Shown here piece after piece: positions 1 through 6,141 of a stretch of 8,218 nt of DNA; positions within the stretch are counted from its first letter, which is position 1, and each line of letters opens with the position of its first letter. The notes under the pieces are model-generated. The model saw only the letters and a list, made by a program, of their open reading frames with translations, had not been told where the DNA came from and searched no databases. The translations under genes and the position numbers were made by a program. This DNA comes from Microbacterium sp. (GTDB lineage: Bacteria; Actinomycetota; Actinomycetes; Actinomycetales; Microbacteriaceae): positions 1 to 8,218 of the forward strand of contig NZ_QFPF01000156.1 of assembly GCF_003248605.1 (NCBI RefSeq), in the 5' to 3' direction.

Positions 1-119
1 AAGTCGATGAACTCCTCGGCGTCGGCCTGTACGCGCTCGCCCTCGGGGGATTCGAACGCCGCAGCGAGATCTTCCGTGCGCTCCAGGCGAGTGAAGCCCA
101 GGCGTACCTCGCCGAGTGA
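1..119 (+). CDS. 3' end of an unrecognised protein-coding gene (partial)
   Basis: An open frame enters from the left edge (first full codon at 3) and stops with TGA at 117-119. It encodes about 38 C-terminal residues, including VDELLGVGLYALALGGFERR and ending QAYLAE. Codon usage is strongly GC-ending, as in the genes that follow, so it is very probably real. The gene lies 54 bases before the DppB-like permease on the same strand, separated by a strong hairpin, so it may be the promoter-proximal member of the same operon. In such operons this position is often held by the substrate-binding protein, but this tail does not look like one to me. An enzyme such as a luciferase-like monooxygenase or a carboxymuconolactone-decarboxylase-fold protein is possible, since these accompany some dipeptide-type ABC operons, but this is speculation. 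No function is assigned. Confidence 0.6.
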   Translation, partial: VDELLGVGLYALALGGFERRSEIFRALQASEAQAYLAE

Positions 120-125
120 TCCTCT

Positions 126-153
126 CGGGGGGCGCGGGATTCCGCGCCCCCCG
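126..153 (+). promoter_or_regulatory. Strong GC hairpin between the upstream gene and the ABC operon
   Basis: The arms CGGGGGGCGCGG (126-137) and CCGCGCCCCCCG (142-153) are perfect reverse complements of 12 bp around the tetraloop GATT. The hairpin starts 7 bases after the upstream stop codon and ends 7 bases before the GAAAGG ribosome binding site of the next gene. No U-run follows, so it is not a classical intrinsic terminator. In this position it could be a partial terminator or an mRNA 3'-end stabiliser that lets the upstream gene be expressed more than the permeases. That role is inferred; the fold is seen directly. Confidence 0.75.
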
Positions 154-173
154 TACCAGCGAAAGGCAAACCC

Positions 174-1112
174 GTGACATACGTGGCAGGTCGGCTCGGC
201 CAGGCGGTGATCGTGCTCGCGATCGCGTTCACCGTCTCCTTCATCATGCTGCAGGCGCTGCCGGGCGATGCGCTCGTCATCCGGTTCGAGAACCCCGAGG
301 CCGGCCTCAGCCCCGACGAGATCGCCCGGCTGCGTGAGGCGCTGGGTGCCGACCTGCCGCTGTGGCAGCAGTTCTGGATGACCCTCACGAGCTTCCTGCG
401 GGGCGACTTCGGCTACTCGGTGCAGTCCGGCACGTCGGTCGCGGCGATTATCGCCTCGGCGTTGCCGGACACGCTCGTCCTCGCGGGCACCGCCTTCGTC
501 GTCGCGGCGCTCCTCGCCGTCGTGCTCGCCCTGCTCACGCAGCTGCAGCCGCTCGCGTGGCTCGGCCGGGTGCTGCGCTCAACGCCCTCCCTCTTCATCT
601 CCATCCCGGTCTTCTGGCTGGGCATCGTCCTCGTACAGGTGTTCTCGTTCCGCCTGGGGTGGGTTCCCGTGATCAACCCGGGACCCATCGAAGGGCTCAT
701 CCTGCCCGTCATGGCGCTGGCCCTTCCCATCTCCGCCCCGATCGCGCAGGTGCTCATCCGCGCGATCGACGACGTGCGCATGCAGCCGTTCATCACCGTG
801 GTGCGCTCGCGCGGCGCCTCGGACTGGTGGATCCTCAGCCAGAACGTCGCGCGCAACGCCGTGCTGCCGGCGCTCACGATGGCCGGCCTGCTGTTCGGCG
901 AGCTGATCAGCGGCGCCGTCATCACCGAGACCGTCTTCGGGCGCACGGGCATCGGACGTGTCACCGAGCAGGCCGTCGTCGCCCAGGACACCCCCGTGCT
1001 GCAGGCGGTCGTGGTGATCTCGGCGGCCGTGTTCGTACTCGTCAACCTCGCCGTCGACCTCATCTACCCCGTCCTCGATCCCCGCCTCGCGGCGAAGGGA
1101 GCACGCGCATGA
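174..1112 (+). CDS. ABC transporter permease, DppB/OppB type (peptide/nickel family)
   Basis: This 312-residue protein is the first membrane subunit of a dipeptide/oligopeptide/nickel-type ABC importer. Residues 9-29 form the first membrane helix, followed by the family hallmark LPGDAL (residues 29-34). A periplasmic-side loop (about 40-80) with the conserved pattern LSPDEIARLREALGADLPLW follows, then about five more hydrophobic segments. The cytoplasmic EAA-type loop that contacts the ATPase runs from about R211 (RSRGAS) to the LP pair at 231-232. The C-terminus has the usual YPVLDPR ending. Length is typical for DppB (about 310-340). Translation starts at GTG 174, supported by GAAAGG at 161-166, seven bases upstream; the ATG at 116 is in another frame. 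Its stop overlaps the next start as ATGA at 1109-1112. The transported substrate cannot be deduced. Confidence 0.93.
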   Translation: MTYVAGRLGQAVIVLAIAFTVSFIMLQALPGDALVIRFENPEAGLSPDEIARLREALGADLPLWQQFWMTLTSFLRGDFGYSVQSGTSVAAIIASALPDTLVLAGTAFVVAALLAVVLALLTQLQPLAWLGRVLRSTPSLFISIPVFWLGIVLVQVFSFRLGWVPVINPGPIEGLILPVMALALPISAPIAQVLIRAIDDVRMQPFITVVRSRGASDWWILSQNVARNAVLPALTMAGLLFGELISGAVITETVFGRTGIGRVTEQAVVAQDTPVLQAVVVISAAVFVLVNLAVDLIYPVLDPRLAAKGARA

Positions 1113-1987
1113 CCGAGAAGCTCGTCCTCGCCCCGCCGACGACCTCGTTCGTGAGCTCGCGCGCAGGCTCGCTCCTGCGCAGCGCCCGGCGTCCGGGCAC
1201 CGCCACGGTCGCCCTCGCCCTGGGGACGCTCCTCCTCGTCACGGCCTGGGCTCTGGTGCCCGGGGTCTTCGCCCCCGGCGATCCGATCGCGGGGAGCCTC
1301 GCCGATGCCCTCCAGCCGCCCTCGGCGGCGCACTGGTTCGGTACCGACGCGACGGGGCGCGACGTCTACACCCGTGTCGTGCACGGCGCGGCGAACACCC
1401 TGGCGAGCGCGCTGCTCGCGGTCTCGCTCGGCCTGATCGTCGGCACACTGCTCGGCCTCGTGGCCGGGTCGGGCCCGCGGTGGGTGGACGCGTCGCTCAT
1501 GCGACTGGTCGACGTGCTGCTCTCGATCCCCGGCCTGCTGCTGTCGCTGAGCGTCATCATCATCCTGGGCTTCGGGCTCATGCAGATCGCACTGGCCGTC
1601 GCGGTCACGAGCATCGCCGCCTTCGCGCGGCTCGTGCGCGGCGAGGTGCTCCGGGTGCGATCGGCCGACTTCATCGAGGCCGCGTACGCCAGCGGCGGCA
1701 CGTTCGGCACCGTCATGTTCCGGCACATCCTGCCGAACTCCCTCGCGCCGGTGTTCGCGCTCGCCGCGCTGCAGTTCGGCATGGCGATCCTCGCCATCTC
1801 GGCGCTGGGCTTTCTCGGGTACGGGGCGCCGCCGCCGGCACCCGAGTGGGGCCTCATGATCGCCGAGGGTCGCGACTACGTGGCCACCGCCTGGTGGCTG
1901 ACGACCATCCCCGGCATCGTGGTCGTGCTCGTCGTTCTGGCCACCAACCGCCTCTCCGCCGCCATCTCCACGAGGAGCGCACGATGA
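1109..1987 (+). CDS. ABC transporter permease, DppC/OppC type
   Basis: This 292-residue protein is the second membrane subunit, expected to pair with the preceding DppB-like permease. After a basic cytoplasmic N-terminus, residues about 33-51 form the first membrane helix. The DppC signature HWFGTDATGRDVYTR begins at H75, with G78, T79, D80, G83 and R84 in their conserved places. The EAA loop is clear, with E190-A191-A192, G196 and ILPN at 207-210. The C-terminal part carries the family pattern GFLGYGAPPPAPEWG. Start is ATG 1109 with GAAGGGAG (1094-1101) seven bases upstream. The frame is open much further upstream (to 362), but that is a shadow inside the first permease. ATGA overlaps at both ends (1109-1112 and 1984-1987) indicate translational coupling and balanced subunit synthesis. 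Confidence 0.93.
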   Translation: MTEKLVLAPPTTSFVSSRAGSLLRSARRPGTATVALALGTLLLVTAWALVPGVFAPGDPIAGSLADALQPPSAAHWFGTDATGRDVYTRVVHGAANTLASALLAVSLGLIVGTLLGLVAGSGPRWVDASLMRLVDVLLSIPGLLLSLSVIIILGFGLMQIALAVAVTSIAAFARLVRGEVLRVRSADFIEAAYASGGTFGTVMFRHILPNSLAPVFALAALQFGMAILAISALGFLGYGAPPPAPEWGLMIAEGRDYVATAWWLTTIPGIVVVLVVLATNRLSAAISTRSAR

Positions 1988-3648
1988 AGAAGCCCGCCGG
2001 CGCGAGCGCCTGGAACGACGATGCGCCCACCCTCGAGGTCGAGGACCTCTCGATCGCCTATACGGTCCGCGGCACCGAGACCGTCGCCGTGCGCGACGTC
2101 TCGTTCGCGCTCGGCCGGGGCGACACGCTCGCCGTCGTCGGCGAATCGGGCTCGGGCAAGACGACGACCGCGCAGGCTGTCATCGGGCTGCTGGCGAGCA
2201 ACGGCCGGGTGGTGTCGGGATCGATCACGCTCGGCGGCGTCGATGTCACGACGTGGACCGACGCCGACTGGCGCCGCGTGCGCGGGCGGCACGTCGCCCT
2301 GATCCCGCAGGACCCGCACAACTCCCTCAACCCCGTCAAGCGCATCGGCGACAGCCTCGCCGAGGTGATGCGGGTGCATCGGTGGGCCGATTCCGCGCAG
2401 ATCAAGCGCCGTGTGCTCGAACTGCTCGAGCGTGTCGACATCCCCGATCCGGAGGCACGCGCGAAGCAGTACCCTCACCAGCTCAGCGGGGGCATGAAAC
2501 AGCGGGTGCTGATCGCGAGCGCGATCGCGCTCAAGCCCGAGCTGATCATCGCCGATGAGGCGACGAGCGCGCTCGATGTGACCGTGCAGAAGACGATCCT
2601 CGATCTGATCGACGAGCTGCGCCGCGAGGACGGCACGTCGGTCATGCTCGTCACCCACGATCTCGCGGTGGCCGCCGACCGCACCACCGACGTCGTGGTG
2701 ATGAAGGACGGCCGGGTGCAGGAGAAGGGCCGGACGCGCGTCGTGCTCGAGCGGCCCACCGCCGAATACACCCGCAAACTGGTGGCCAACGCGCCGGCGC
2801 TGGCCGTCGCGACGCGCACGCCAGACGAGGTGCGGGCGCAGCTCGTGGATGCTCGGCACGAGCAGGCCGTCATCTCCTTGACCGATGTGGTCAAGGAGTT
2901 CGACGTGGGGCGCCGCAGGGAGCCGTTCCGCGCCGTCGACTCCGTCTCCTTCTCGGTGCGCCGGGGGATGACGCACGCCCTGGTGGGCGAGTCGGGCTCG
3001 GGCAAGTCGACCATCGCGCGCATGGTGATGGGCTTCGAGAAGGCCTCGTCAGGGTCGGTGCAGGTCGACGGGGCGGACATGGCGACGCTCAGCGGTGCGG
3101 CGCTGCGCCAGGCGCGGCGCCGACTGCAGATGGTGTACCAGAATCCGTACAGCAGCCTGGATCCGCGCCAGAGCATCGAGTCGATCCTCGAAGAGCCGCT
3201 GCGCAACTACGGCATCGGTTCACGCAGGGAGCGATCGACGCGGGCTCGCGAGGCGCTCGATCGCGTGGCGCTTCCCGCGACGACGTCGACGCGACGCCCG
3301 CGGGAGCTGTCGGGCGGGCAGCGTCAGCGCGTCGCGATCGCACGTGCCCTCGTGCTCGATCCGACGATCATCGTGCTCGATGAGGCGGTCTCGGCCCTGG
3401 ATGTGACCGTGCAGGCCGGCATCCTCGATCTGCTTGCGCAGATTCAGAAGGAGTCGGGCACCACGTACCTCTTCATCAGCCACGATCTCGCCGTCGTCCG
3501 CCAGGTGGCCGAGACCGTGACGGTGCTGCGCCGCGGGGTGTGCGTCGAGCAGGGCATCACAGAGGACGTCTTCGCACACCCCGAGCACCCCTACACCGTC
3601 GCGCTGCTGGAGGCCATCCCGGGCCGCGCCGTCGCCGCGGCGGGCTGA
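1984..3648 (+). CDS. Peptide-type ABC transporter ATPase with two fused nucleotide-binding domains (DppD-DppF fusion)
   Basis: This 554-residue protein powers the importer formed with the two permeases. Two complete ATPase domains lie in tandem. Domain 1 (about 15-285): Walker A GESGSGKTT at 53-61, Q-loop in LIPQDP, signature LSGGMKQR at 167-174, Walker B ending IIADE with D191-E192, and switch histidine H225. Domain 2 (about 300-550): Walker A GESGSGKST at 335-343, signature LSGGQRQR at 442-449, Walker B IIVLDE with D466-E467, and H500. All catalytic residues are intact in both halves, so both sites should be active. Each half ends in the short oligopeptide-transporter C-terminal motif (PTAEYTRKL; HPEHPYTVALLEAIPG). 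Fusions of this kind replace separate DppD and DppF proteins and are known from GsiA/YejF-like systems. Start ATG 1984 has GAGGAG at 1972-1977 and overlaps the previous stop. Confidence 0.94.
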   Translation: MKKPAGASAWNDDAPTLEVEDLSIAYTVRGTETVAVRDVSFALGRGDTLAVVGESGSGKTTTAQAVIGLLASNGRVVSGSITLGGVDVTTWTDADWRRVRGRHVALIPQDPHNSLNPVKRIGDSLAEVMRVHRWADSAQIKRRVLELLERVDIPDPEARAKQYPHQLSGGMKQRVLIASAIALKPELIIADEATSALDVTVQKTILDLIDELRREDGTSVMLVTHDLAVAADRTTDVVVMKDGRVQEKGRTRVVLERPTAEYTRKLVANAPALAVATRTPDEVRAQLVDARHEQAVISLTDVVKEFDVGRRREPFRAVDSVSFSVRRGMTHALVGESGSGKSTIARMVMGFEKASSGSVQVDGADMATLSGAALRQARRRLQMVYQNPYSSLDPRQSIESILEEPLRNYGIGSRRERSTRAREALDRVALPATTSTRRPRELSGGQRQRVAIARALVLDPTIIVLDEAVSALDVTVQAGILDLLAQIQKESGTTYLFISHDLAVVRQVAETVTVLRRGVCVEQGITEDVFAHPEHPYTVALLEAIPGRAVAAAG

Positions 3649-3925
3649 CCCACGTGGCCACGCTCCAGCCTTGACGCAGGCGTTTGCGCCGCCGTGTGGC
3701 CACTGGTCCCCCTGCGCCGCTGATTGATCACCGCTAGATCCGCCGCGCGACGGAGTTCGGCGCCGTGCGCCCGGGCGATGCCCCCGCGAGTCGGCACGAT
3801 GTGTCGGCGATCGTCGCTCGGCAAGACATTCGTGCCAGGTCGGGTGCGGTGGGGGCGGGGTCGCGGGCCGGTCGTATCACCGCATCGGCGTTGGCGACGG
3901 CGGCGGCGCATCCGCTCCGAACAGA
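3649..3925. other. Gene-free interval between the ABC operon and the nucleotidyltransferase unit
   Basis: I find no supported gene on either strand. Open frames cross it in several phases, but their translations are arginine- and proline-rich, lack recognisable motifs and look like high-GC shadows. The left end holds two palindromic GTGGCCAC copies and a small hairpin that may end ABC-operon transcription. The right end leads into the AT-rich promoter-like patch. If the nucleotidyltransferase was truncated by a deletion or insertion, this interval is where foreign or joined sequence would lie. Confidence 0.5.
3653..3703 (+). terminator. Nested inverted repeats after the ABC operon, possible terminator without U-run
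   Basis: CGTGGCCACG (3653-3662) is a perfect 10-base palindrome, and its core GTGGCCAC recurs at 3696-3703. Being self-complementary, the two copies can also pair with each other. They would enclose a small hairpin GGCG-TTTG-CGCC at 3679-3690. The structure begins 5 bases after the ATPase stop codon. There is no T-tract, which is common for putative terminators in high-GC actinobacteria, but protein-binding or repeat-element roles are equally possible. Confidence 0.35.
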
Positions 3926-3926
3926 C

Positions 3927-3957
3927 ACAATTGTGCAATATTGCGCAGAATTGTACG
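3927..3957 (+). promoter_or_regulatory. Candidate operator: inverted repeat with three 10-bp-phased ATTG repeats
   Basis: In otherwise GC-rich DNA this patch is notably AT-rich. Three similar words are spaced exactly 10 bases apart: ATTGTGCA at 3930, ATTGCGCA at 3940 and ATTGTACG at 3950. They therefore fall on one face of the helix. Superimposed are a perfect 10-base palindrome GCAATATTGC (3935-3944) and an imperfect inverted repeat with arms ACAATTGTGC (3927-3936) and GCAGAATTGT (3945-3954), matching at 9 of 10 positions. The patch lies directly upstream of, and partly within, the predicted promoter of the nucleotidyltransferase/HEPN unit, a typical place for an autoregulatory operator. The binding protein is unknown. 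Confidence 0.45.
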
Positions 3958-3971
3958 CGACGACGTATAAT
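3941..3971 (+). promoter_or_regulatory. Predicted sigma70-type promoter of the nucleotidyltransferase/HEPN unit
   Basis: A perfect -10 hexamer TATAAT occupies 3966-3971. The best -35 candidate is TTGCGC at 3941-3946, a partial match to TTGACA with a long 19-base spacer, so the -35 contact is weak or replaced by an activator. Transcription would begin near 3978, only about 13 bases before the ATG at 3991. This gives a very short leader without a good ribosome binding site. A perfect TATAAT in this GC-rich context is unlikely to be chance, but it could have arisen within the lost coding part of the gene. Confidence 0.5.
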
Positions 3972-3990
3972 TTCCACAATCCGCCAGGCC

Positions 3991-4476
3991 ATGAGACGGC
4001 TGGTCGAACAGGGGATCGTGCTCGAGCATCGGATCGGGCGCTCTGCGACCTACGAACTCAACGATGAGCACCTCGCCGCCGTGCCGATCCGCGCGCTCGC
4101 CGCGATGAAGAGCTCGCTTCTGGACCGCCTGCGTGCGGCCGTCGCCGACTGGCCCAACCCGCCCGTTTTCGGCGCGATGTTCGGATCGGCCGCGCGGGGG
4201 GACATGCGGGCGCAGAGCGACCTCGACATCCTGCTCGTGCGAGAGGCAGGCATGAGCGACGAGTCGTGGCTTTCTCACGTGGTGCGCCTCTCTGCGTCCG
4301 CTACCGCGTGGACGGGAAATGACGCGCGCATCGTTGATGTCACTGAGGATGACATCGACGATCCCTCGATACGCCCGCTTCTCGACGAGGTGCTGGCCGA
4401 CGGGATCGCATTCACAGACGACTCTGGCTGGTTGACGCGCGTACTCCGCGCACTGCAGGCCGACATGCGTTCATGA
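3991..4476 (+). CDS. MNT-type nucleotidyltransferase with partial winged-helix N-terminus (MntA-like), probably 5'-truncated
   Basis: From ATG 3991 this gives 161 residues. Residues 1-30 resemble the second half of a winged helix: the end of a recognition helix (MRRLVEQGIV) and a wing (GRSATYELNDEHLAA). The nucleotidyltransferase domain follows. It carries FGSAARGD and SDLDILLV, with G65-S66 and D77/D79 fitting the GSx10DxD active site; D116 in ARIVDV is a candidate third metal-binding acid. Related actinobacterial proteins, as I recall them, run to about 220-250 residues with a full winged helix in front. Here the frame stays open upstream (STIRQA just before the ATG fits the helix), but the sequence before that has no family resemblance, suggesting loss of about 50-60 residues. 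Start is uncertain: no good ribosome site, and TTG 3931 is an alternative. It overlaps the HEPN-like gene by ATGA. In MntA/HepT pairs such an enzyme is the antitoxin that AMPylates the HEPN toxin; that role here is inferred. Confidence 0.72.
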   Translation: MRRLVEQGIVLEHRIGRSATYELNDEHLAAVPIRALAAMKSSLLDRLRAAVADWPNPPVFGAMFGSAARGDMRAQSDLDILLVREAGMSDESWLSHVVRLSASATAWTGNDARIVDVTEDDIDDPSIRPLLDEVLADGIAFTDDSGWLTRVLRALQADMRS

Positions 4477-4865
4477 CACCCCGTCCGACCCGCACGCGGG
4501 CATGCGCCCCCTCGGACCGCGACGGGCGCCGAGCTCAGGCCGAGGGTTTCTGGCGCGACGCCGAGGACCTCGCGGCGCTCGCAACCGGCAGCCCCAACAC
4601 GCTGGTGACGCTTTATGTGCACGCGGGAATCGCGGCCGCCGACGCCATCTGCTGCGCACGGTTGGGTGAGTACTCGACGTCGGGCAATCACAGCGACGCC
4701 GTCGCCTTGCTCACGCGCGCCGACGCGACTCTGGCACCCGCTCTGCAACGGCTGATCAGCGTGAAGAGCGCCGCAGGCTATGGGGCTATCTCTATGTCTT
4801 CGCAGCGGATCACCGACTCACGCAAAGCGGCCGAGCGACTCATCGCAGCACTTCGCCGCGTATAG
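4473..4865 (+). CDS. HEPN-like protein (SAV_6107-type), putative partner or toxin of the nucleotidyltransferase
   Basis: This 130-residue, mostly helical protein matches my memory of the actinobacterial SAV_6107-like HEPN family. The hallmark helix VHAGIAAADAICCARLG lies at 49-65, followed by H73 with an SDAVALL helix and a C-terminal pattern with K98, GYG (102-104) and SQRITDSRKAAERLI. The first 20 residues are arginine-rich and unlike the rest. Classical HEPN RNases have R-x(4-6)-H; here the nearest pair is R63 and H73 with nine residues between, so ribonuclease activity is not assured. The start ATG 4473 overlaps the nucleotidyltransferase stop (ATGA), so the two are co-translated, as in MNT-HEPN pairs. 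No strong ribosome site is present, consistent with coupling. A toxin or RNA-binding role is inferred from family and neighbour. Confidence 0.68.
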   Translation: MTPRPTRTRACAPSDRDGRRAQAEGFWRDAEDLAALATGSPNTLVTLYVHAGIAAADAICCARLGEYSTSGNHSDAVALLTRADATLAPALQRLISVKSAAGYGAISMSSQRITDSRKAAERLIAALRRV

Positions 4866-4884
4866 CCCCGGCCGCAACCCGGGG
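4866..4884 (+). terminator. Short GC hairpin directly after the HEPN-like gene
   Basis: CCCCGG at 4866-4871 pairs with CCGGGG at 4879-4884 around a 7-base loop, starting immediately after the TAG stop. There is no U-tract. The position suggests 3'-end processing or termination, but the 6-bp stem is a weak signal in DNA this GC-rich. Confidence 0.3.
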
Positions 4885-5265
4885 AGCGGCACCCGGTGAG
4901 CCCCCGTTGACCCGAACCTGAACATCCGGGTGCGGTGGCGGGCGCACGCGCCGGGGGTTGAGCGCGCACCCGAGCGAGCGAAGCGAGTCGAAACCCGAGC
5001 GCCCTTCCACAGGCTTCGGGCGCGAAACTTCGATGCCGCCCCTGCTCATCTGCACGGCCGCCGGAACGGATGTGTACCCATGAGAAAGATGGGGTGCAGC
5101 ATCCCTTCGCGATTGTGCAATCGTCGCGGGCCACGTTCGGTCAGCTCGCTGAAGATCGCGCCGTCCTCGGGATCAGCGCTGTGCGGCTCCCGCTCAGCCC
5201 GAAATTCGATCTGTTCTTCGAAGCCAGAGCGCCGGAGGACGCAGCGTCCGAGCAGTCTCCGATTC
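4885..5265. other. Gene-poor region between convergent units
   Basis: It separates the plus-strand HEPN-like gene from the minus-strand GntR gene, whose stops face each other. Visible content: a loose inverted repeat GCACCCGG (4889-4896) / CCGGGTGC (4926-4933), an interspersed-type repeat at 4958-4994, and a small hairpin GCGCCC (4999-5004) / GGGCGC (5018-5023). A 70-codon plus-strand frame at 5070-5282 has fairly gene-like codons but no recognisable domain. It runs into the end of the GntR gene and has only a poor ribosome site. It may be a gene remnant, so I do not annotate it as a gene. Confidence 0.5.
4958..4994. repeat. Probable interspersed intergenic repeat (GAGCGAGCGAAGCGAGTCGA-type)
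   Basis: The core GAGCGAGCGAAGCGAGTCGA at 4972-4991 is preceded by GTTGAGCGCGCA and followed by AACC. In my recollection, motifs reading GTTTCGACTCGCTTCGCTCG on the other strand recur between genes of Microbacteriaceae and related actinobacteria, often near convergent gene ends. Only one copy lies in this window, so its repeat status rests on prior knowledge. A hairpin GCGCCC (4999-5004) / GGGCGC (5018-5023) and a second CGAAAC (5023-5028) follow and may belong to the same element. Confidence 0.45.
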
Positions 5266-6141
5266 TCAGATCGGCGCGATAGGCACAGGCGTCGGGAGCG
5301 AAGAAGAGATCACGTCGTGTTGCAGCTCACCGTCGGTGACAACGGCCATGAGCGATGCCTTGCGGCTGTCGAGATAGGTGATGTGCAGCTCGACCGGGGC
5401 GTGTGTCTGGTCGCGGTACAGGGTCTCGCGCACGAGGAGCGGACTGCCTTCGGCAAGCCCCAGGAGTCGCGCAGTTCGCGAATCGACCGTCGTCGCCTCG
5501 ATGACGACGCTGATGTCGCCAGGGGCGGAGCCATGGATGCGGCGGTACCAACTGAGGTCGCCCGGCGACAACAGGGGCCGATCCTGCTCGAGGGCCTCGG
5601 CGCGCTGGTGGCCGTATCGCGAGAAGATGCCGACCGTCTGGCCGCCGACGCGCACAAGGAACTCGGACATGTGGAGTGGTTCCGTGCCCCCACCGAGCCG
5701 GGAGGACAGATACGGTGTCGGCGGGATCCGCTGGTTCTCGATCAGCAGAAGGGCACCCGTGACACCGATCGCCGGCCCGACACATTCGAACACCGGAAAC
5801 GAGTGGATCTGCGACACCACAACCGTGCCGACGCCCGGCCGCCTCTCAACGAGCCCGTCTGCGCCGAGCTGACGCAGCGCCAGCCGAACAGCATTGCGGC
5901 TCGTCTTCAGCTCGCCCACGAGATCGGCCTCCTCGAGCCGACTGTGGGCGGGCAACTCCCCCGACCTGATCGCCGATCGCAGCAGCGCGTAGACGCGCCG
6001 GGGGGATTGCTGGAGCGCGTGCCCGTTGCGCAGGCGTTCGCTCAGCATCTCCGCTGCGAGGTCGTCCGCGGGCCCCGGGATGCGCTCCTGGGGCTCTGCG
6101 CGCGAGAACTCGGTCTTGGCCATCAGGGACAACAGAATCAC
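5266..6141 (-). CDS. GntR-family transcriptional regulator with UTRA ligand domain (HutC subfamily)
   Basis: The protein is 291 residues from GTG 6141. An extra N-terminal stretch (about 1-45) precedes a GntR winged helix at about 46-109: SPRRVYALLRSAIRSGELPA, then LVGELKTSRNAVRLALRQL, and the wing LVERRPGVGTVVV. Residues about 130-275 form a UTRA domain with the typical features ISVVIEATTVDSRTARLLG, EGSPLLVRETLYRD and PVELHITYLD, which bind a small effector. It is the last gene of the minus-strand operon, its GTG overlapping the MFS stop by four bases, so it probably represses its own operon in response to a substrate or product of the monooxygenase. The start is not certain: ATG 6123 (MAKTEF) is an equally reasonable choice, and neither has a clear ribosome site. 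The promoter-proximal operator would lie beyond the right edge. Confidence 0.88.
   Translation of the reverse strand: MILLSLMAKTEFSRAEPQERIPGPADDLAAEMLSERLRNGHALQQSPRRVYALLRSAIRSGELPAHSRLEEADLVGELKTSRNAVRLALRQLGADGLVERRPGVGTVVVSQIHSFPVFECVGPAIGVTGALLLIENQRIPPTPYLSSRLGGGTEPLHMSEFLVRVGGQTVGIFSRYGHQRAEALEQDRPLLSPGDLSWYRRIHGSAPGDISVVIEATTVDSRTARLLGLAEGSPLLVRETLYRDQTHAPVELHITYLDSRKASLMAVVTDGELQHDVISSSLPTPVPIAPI

Noticed and set aside
362..1108. N-terminal extension of the second permease back to 362
   Set aside because: This part is an out-of-frame reading of the first permease; the DppC-like protein begins at ATG 1109 with a good ribosome site and coupling overlap.
1876..2976. Minus-strand open frame of 366 codons
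   Set aside because: Antisense to the ATPase gene, whose two domains are complete; no recognisable protein.
3724..3990. Full-length nucleotidyltransferase start at ATG 3724 (250 residues)
   Set aside because: The extra 89 residues include a basic run (RRWRRRRRIR) and nothing like the winged helix expected; a perfect TATAAT box would then lie inside the gene. The shorter start is preferred, though not proven.
3591..3992. Minus-strand frames across the gene-free interval (3591-3992 and 3734-3979)
   Set aside because: Low-complexity arginine-rich translations, no ribosome site, no family resemblance.
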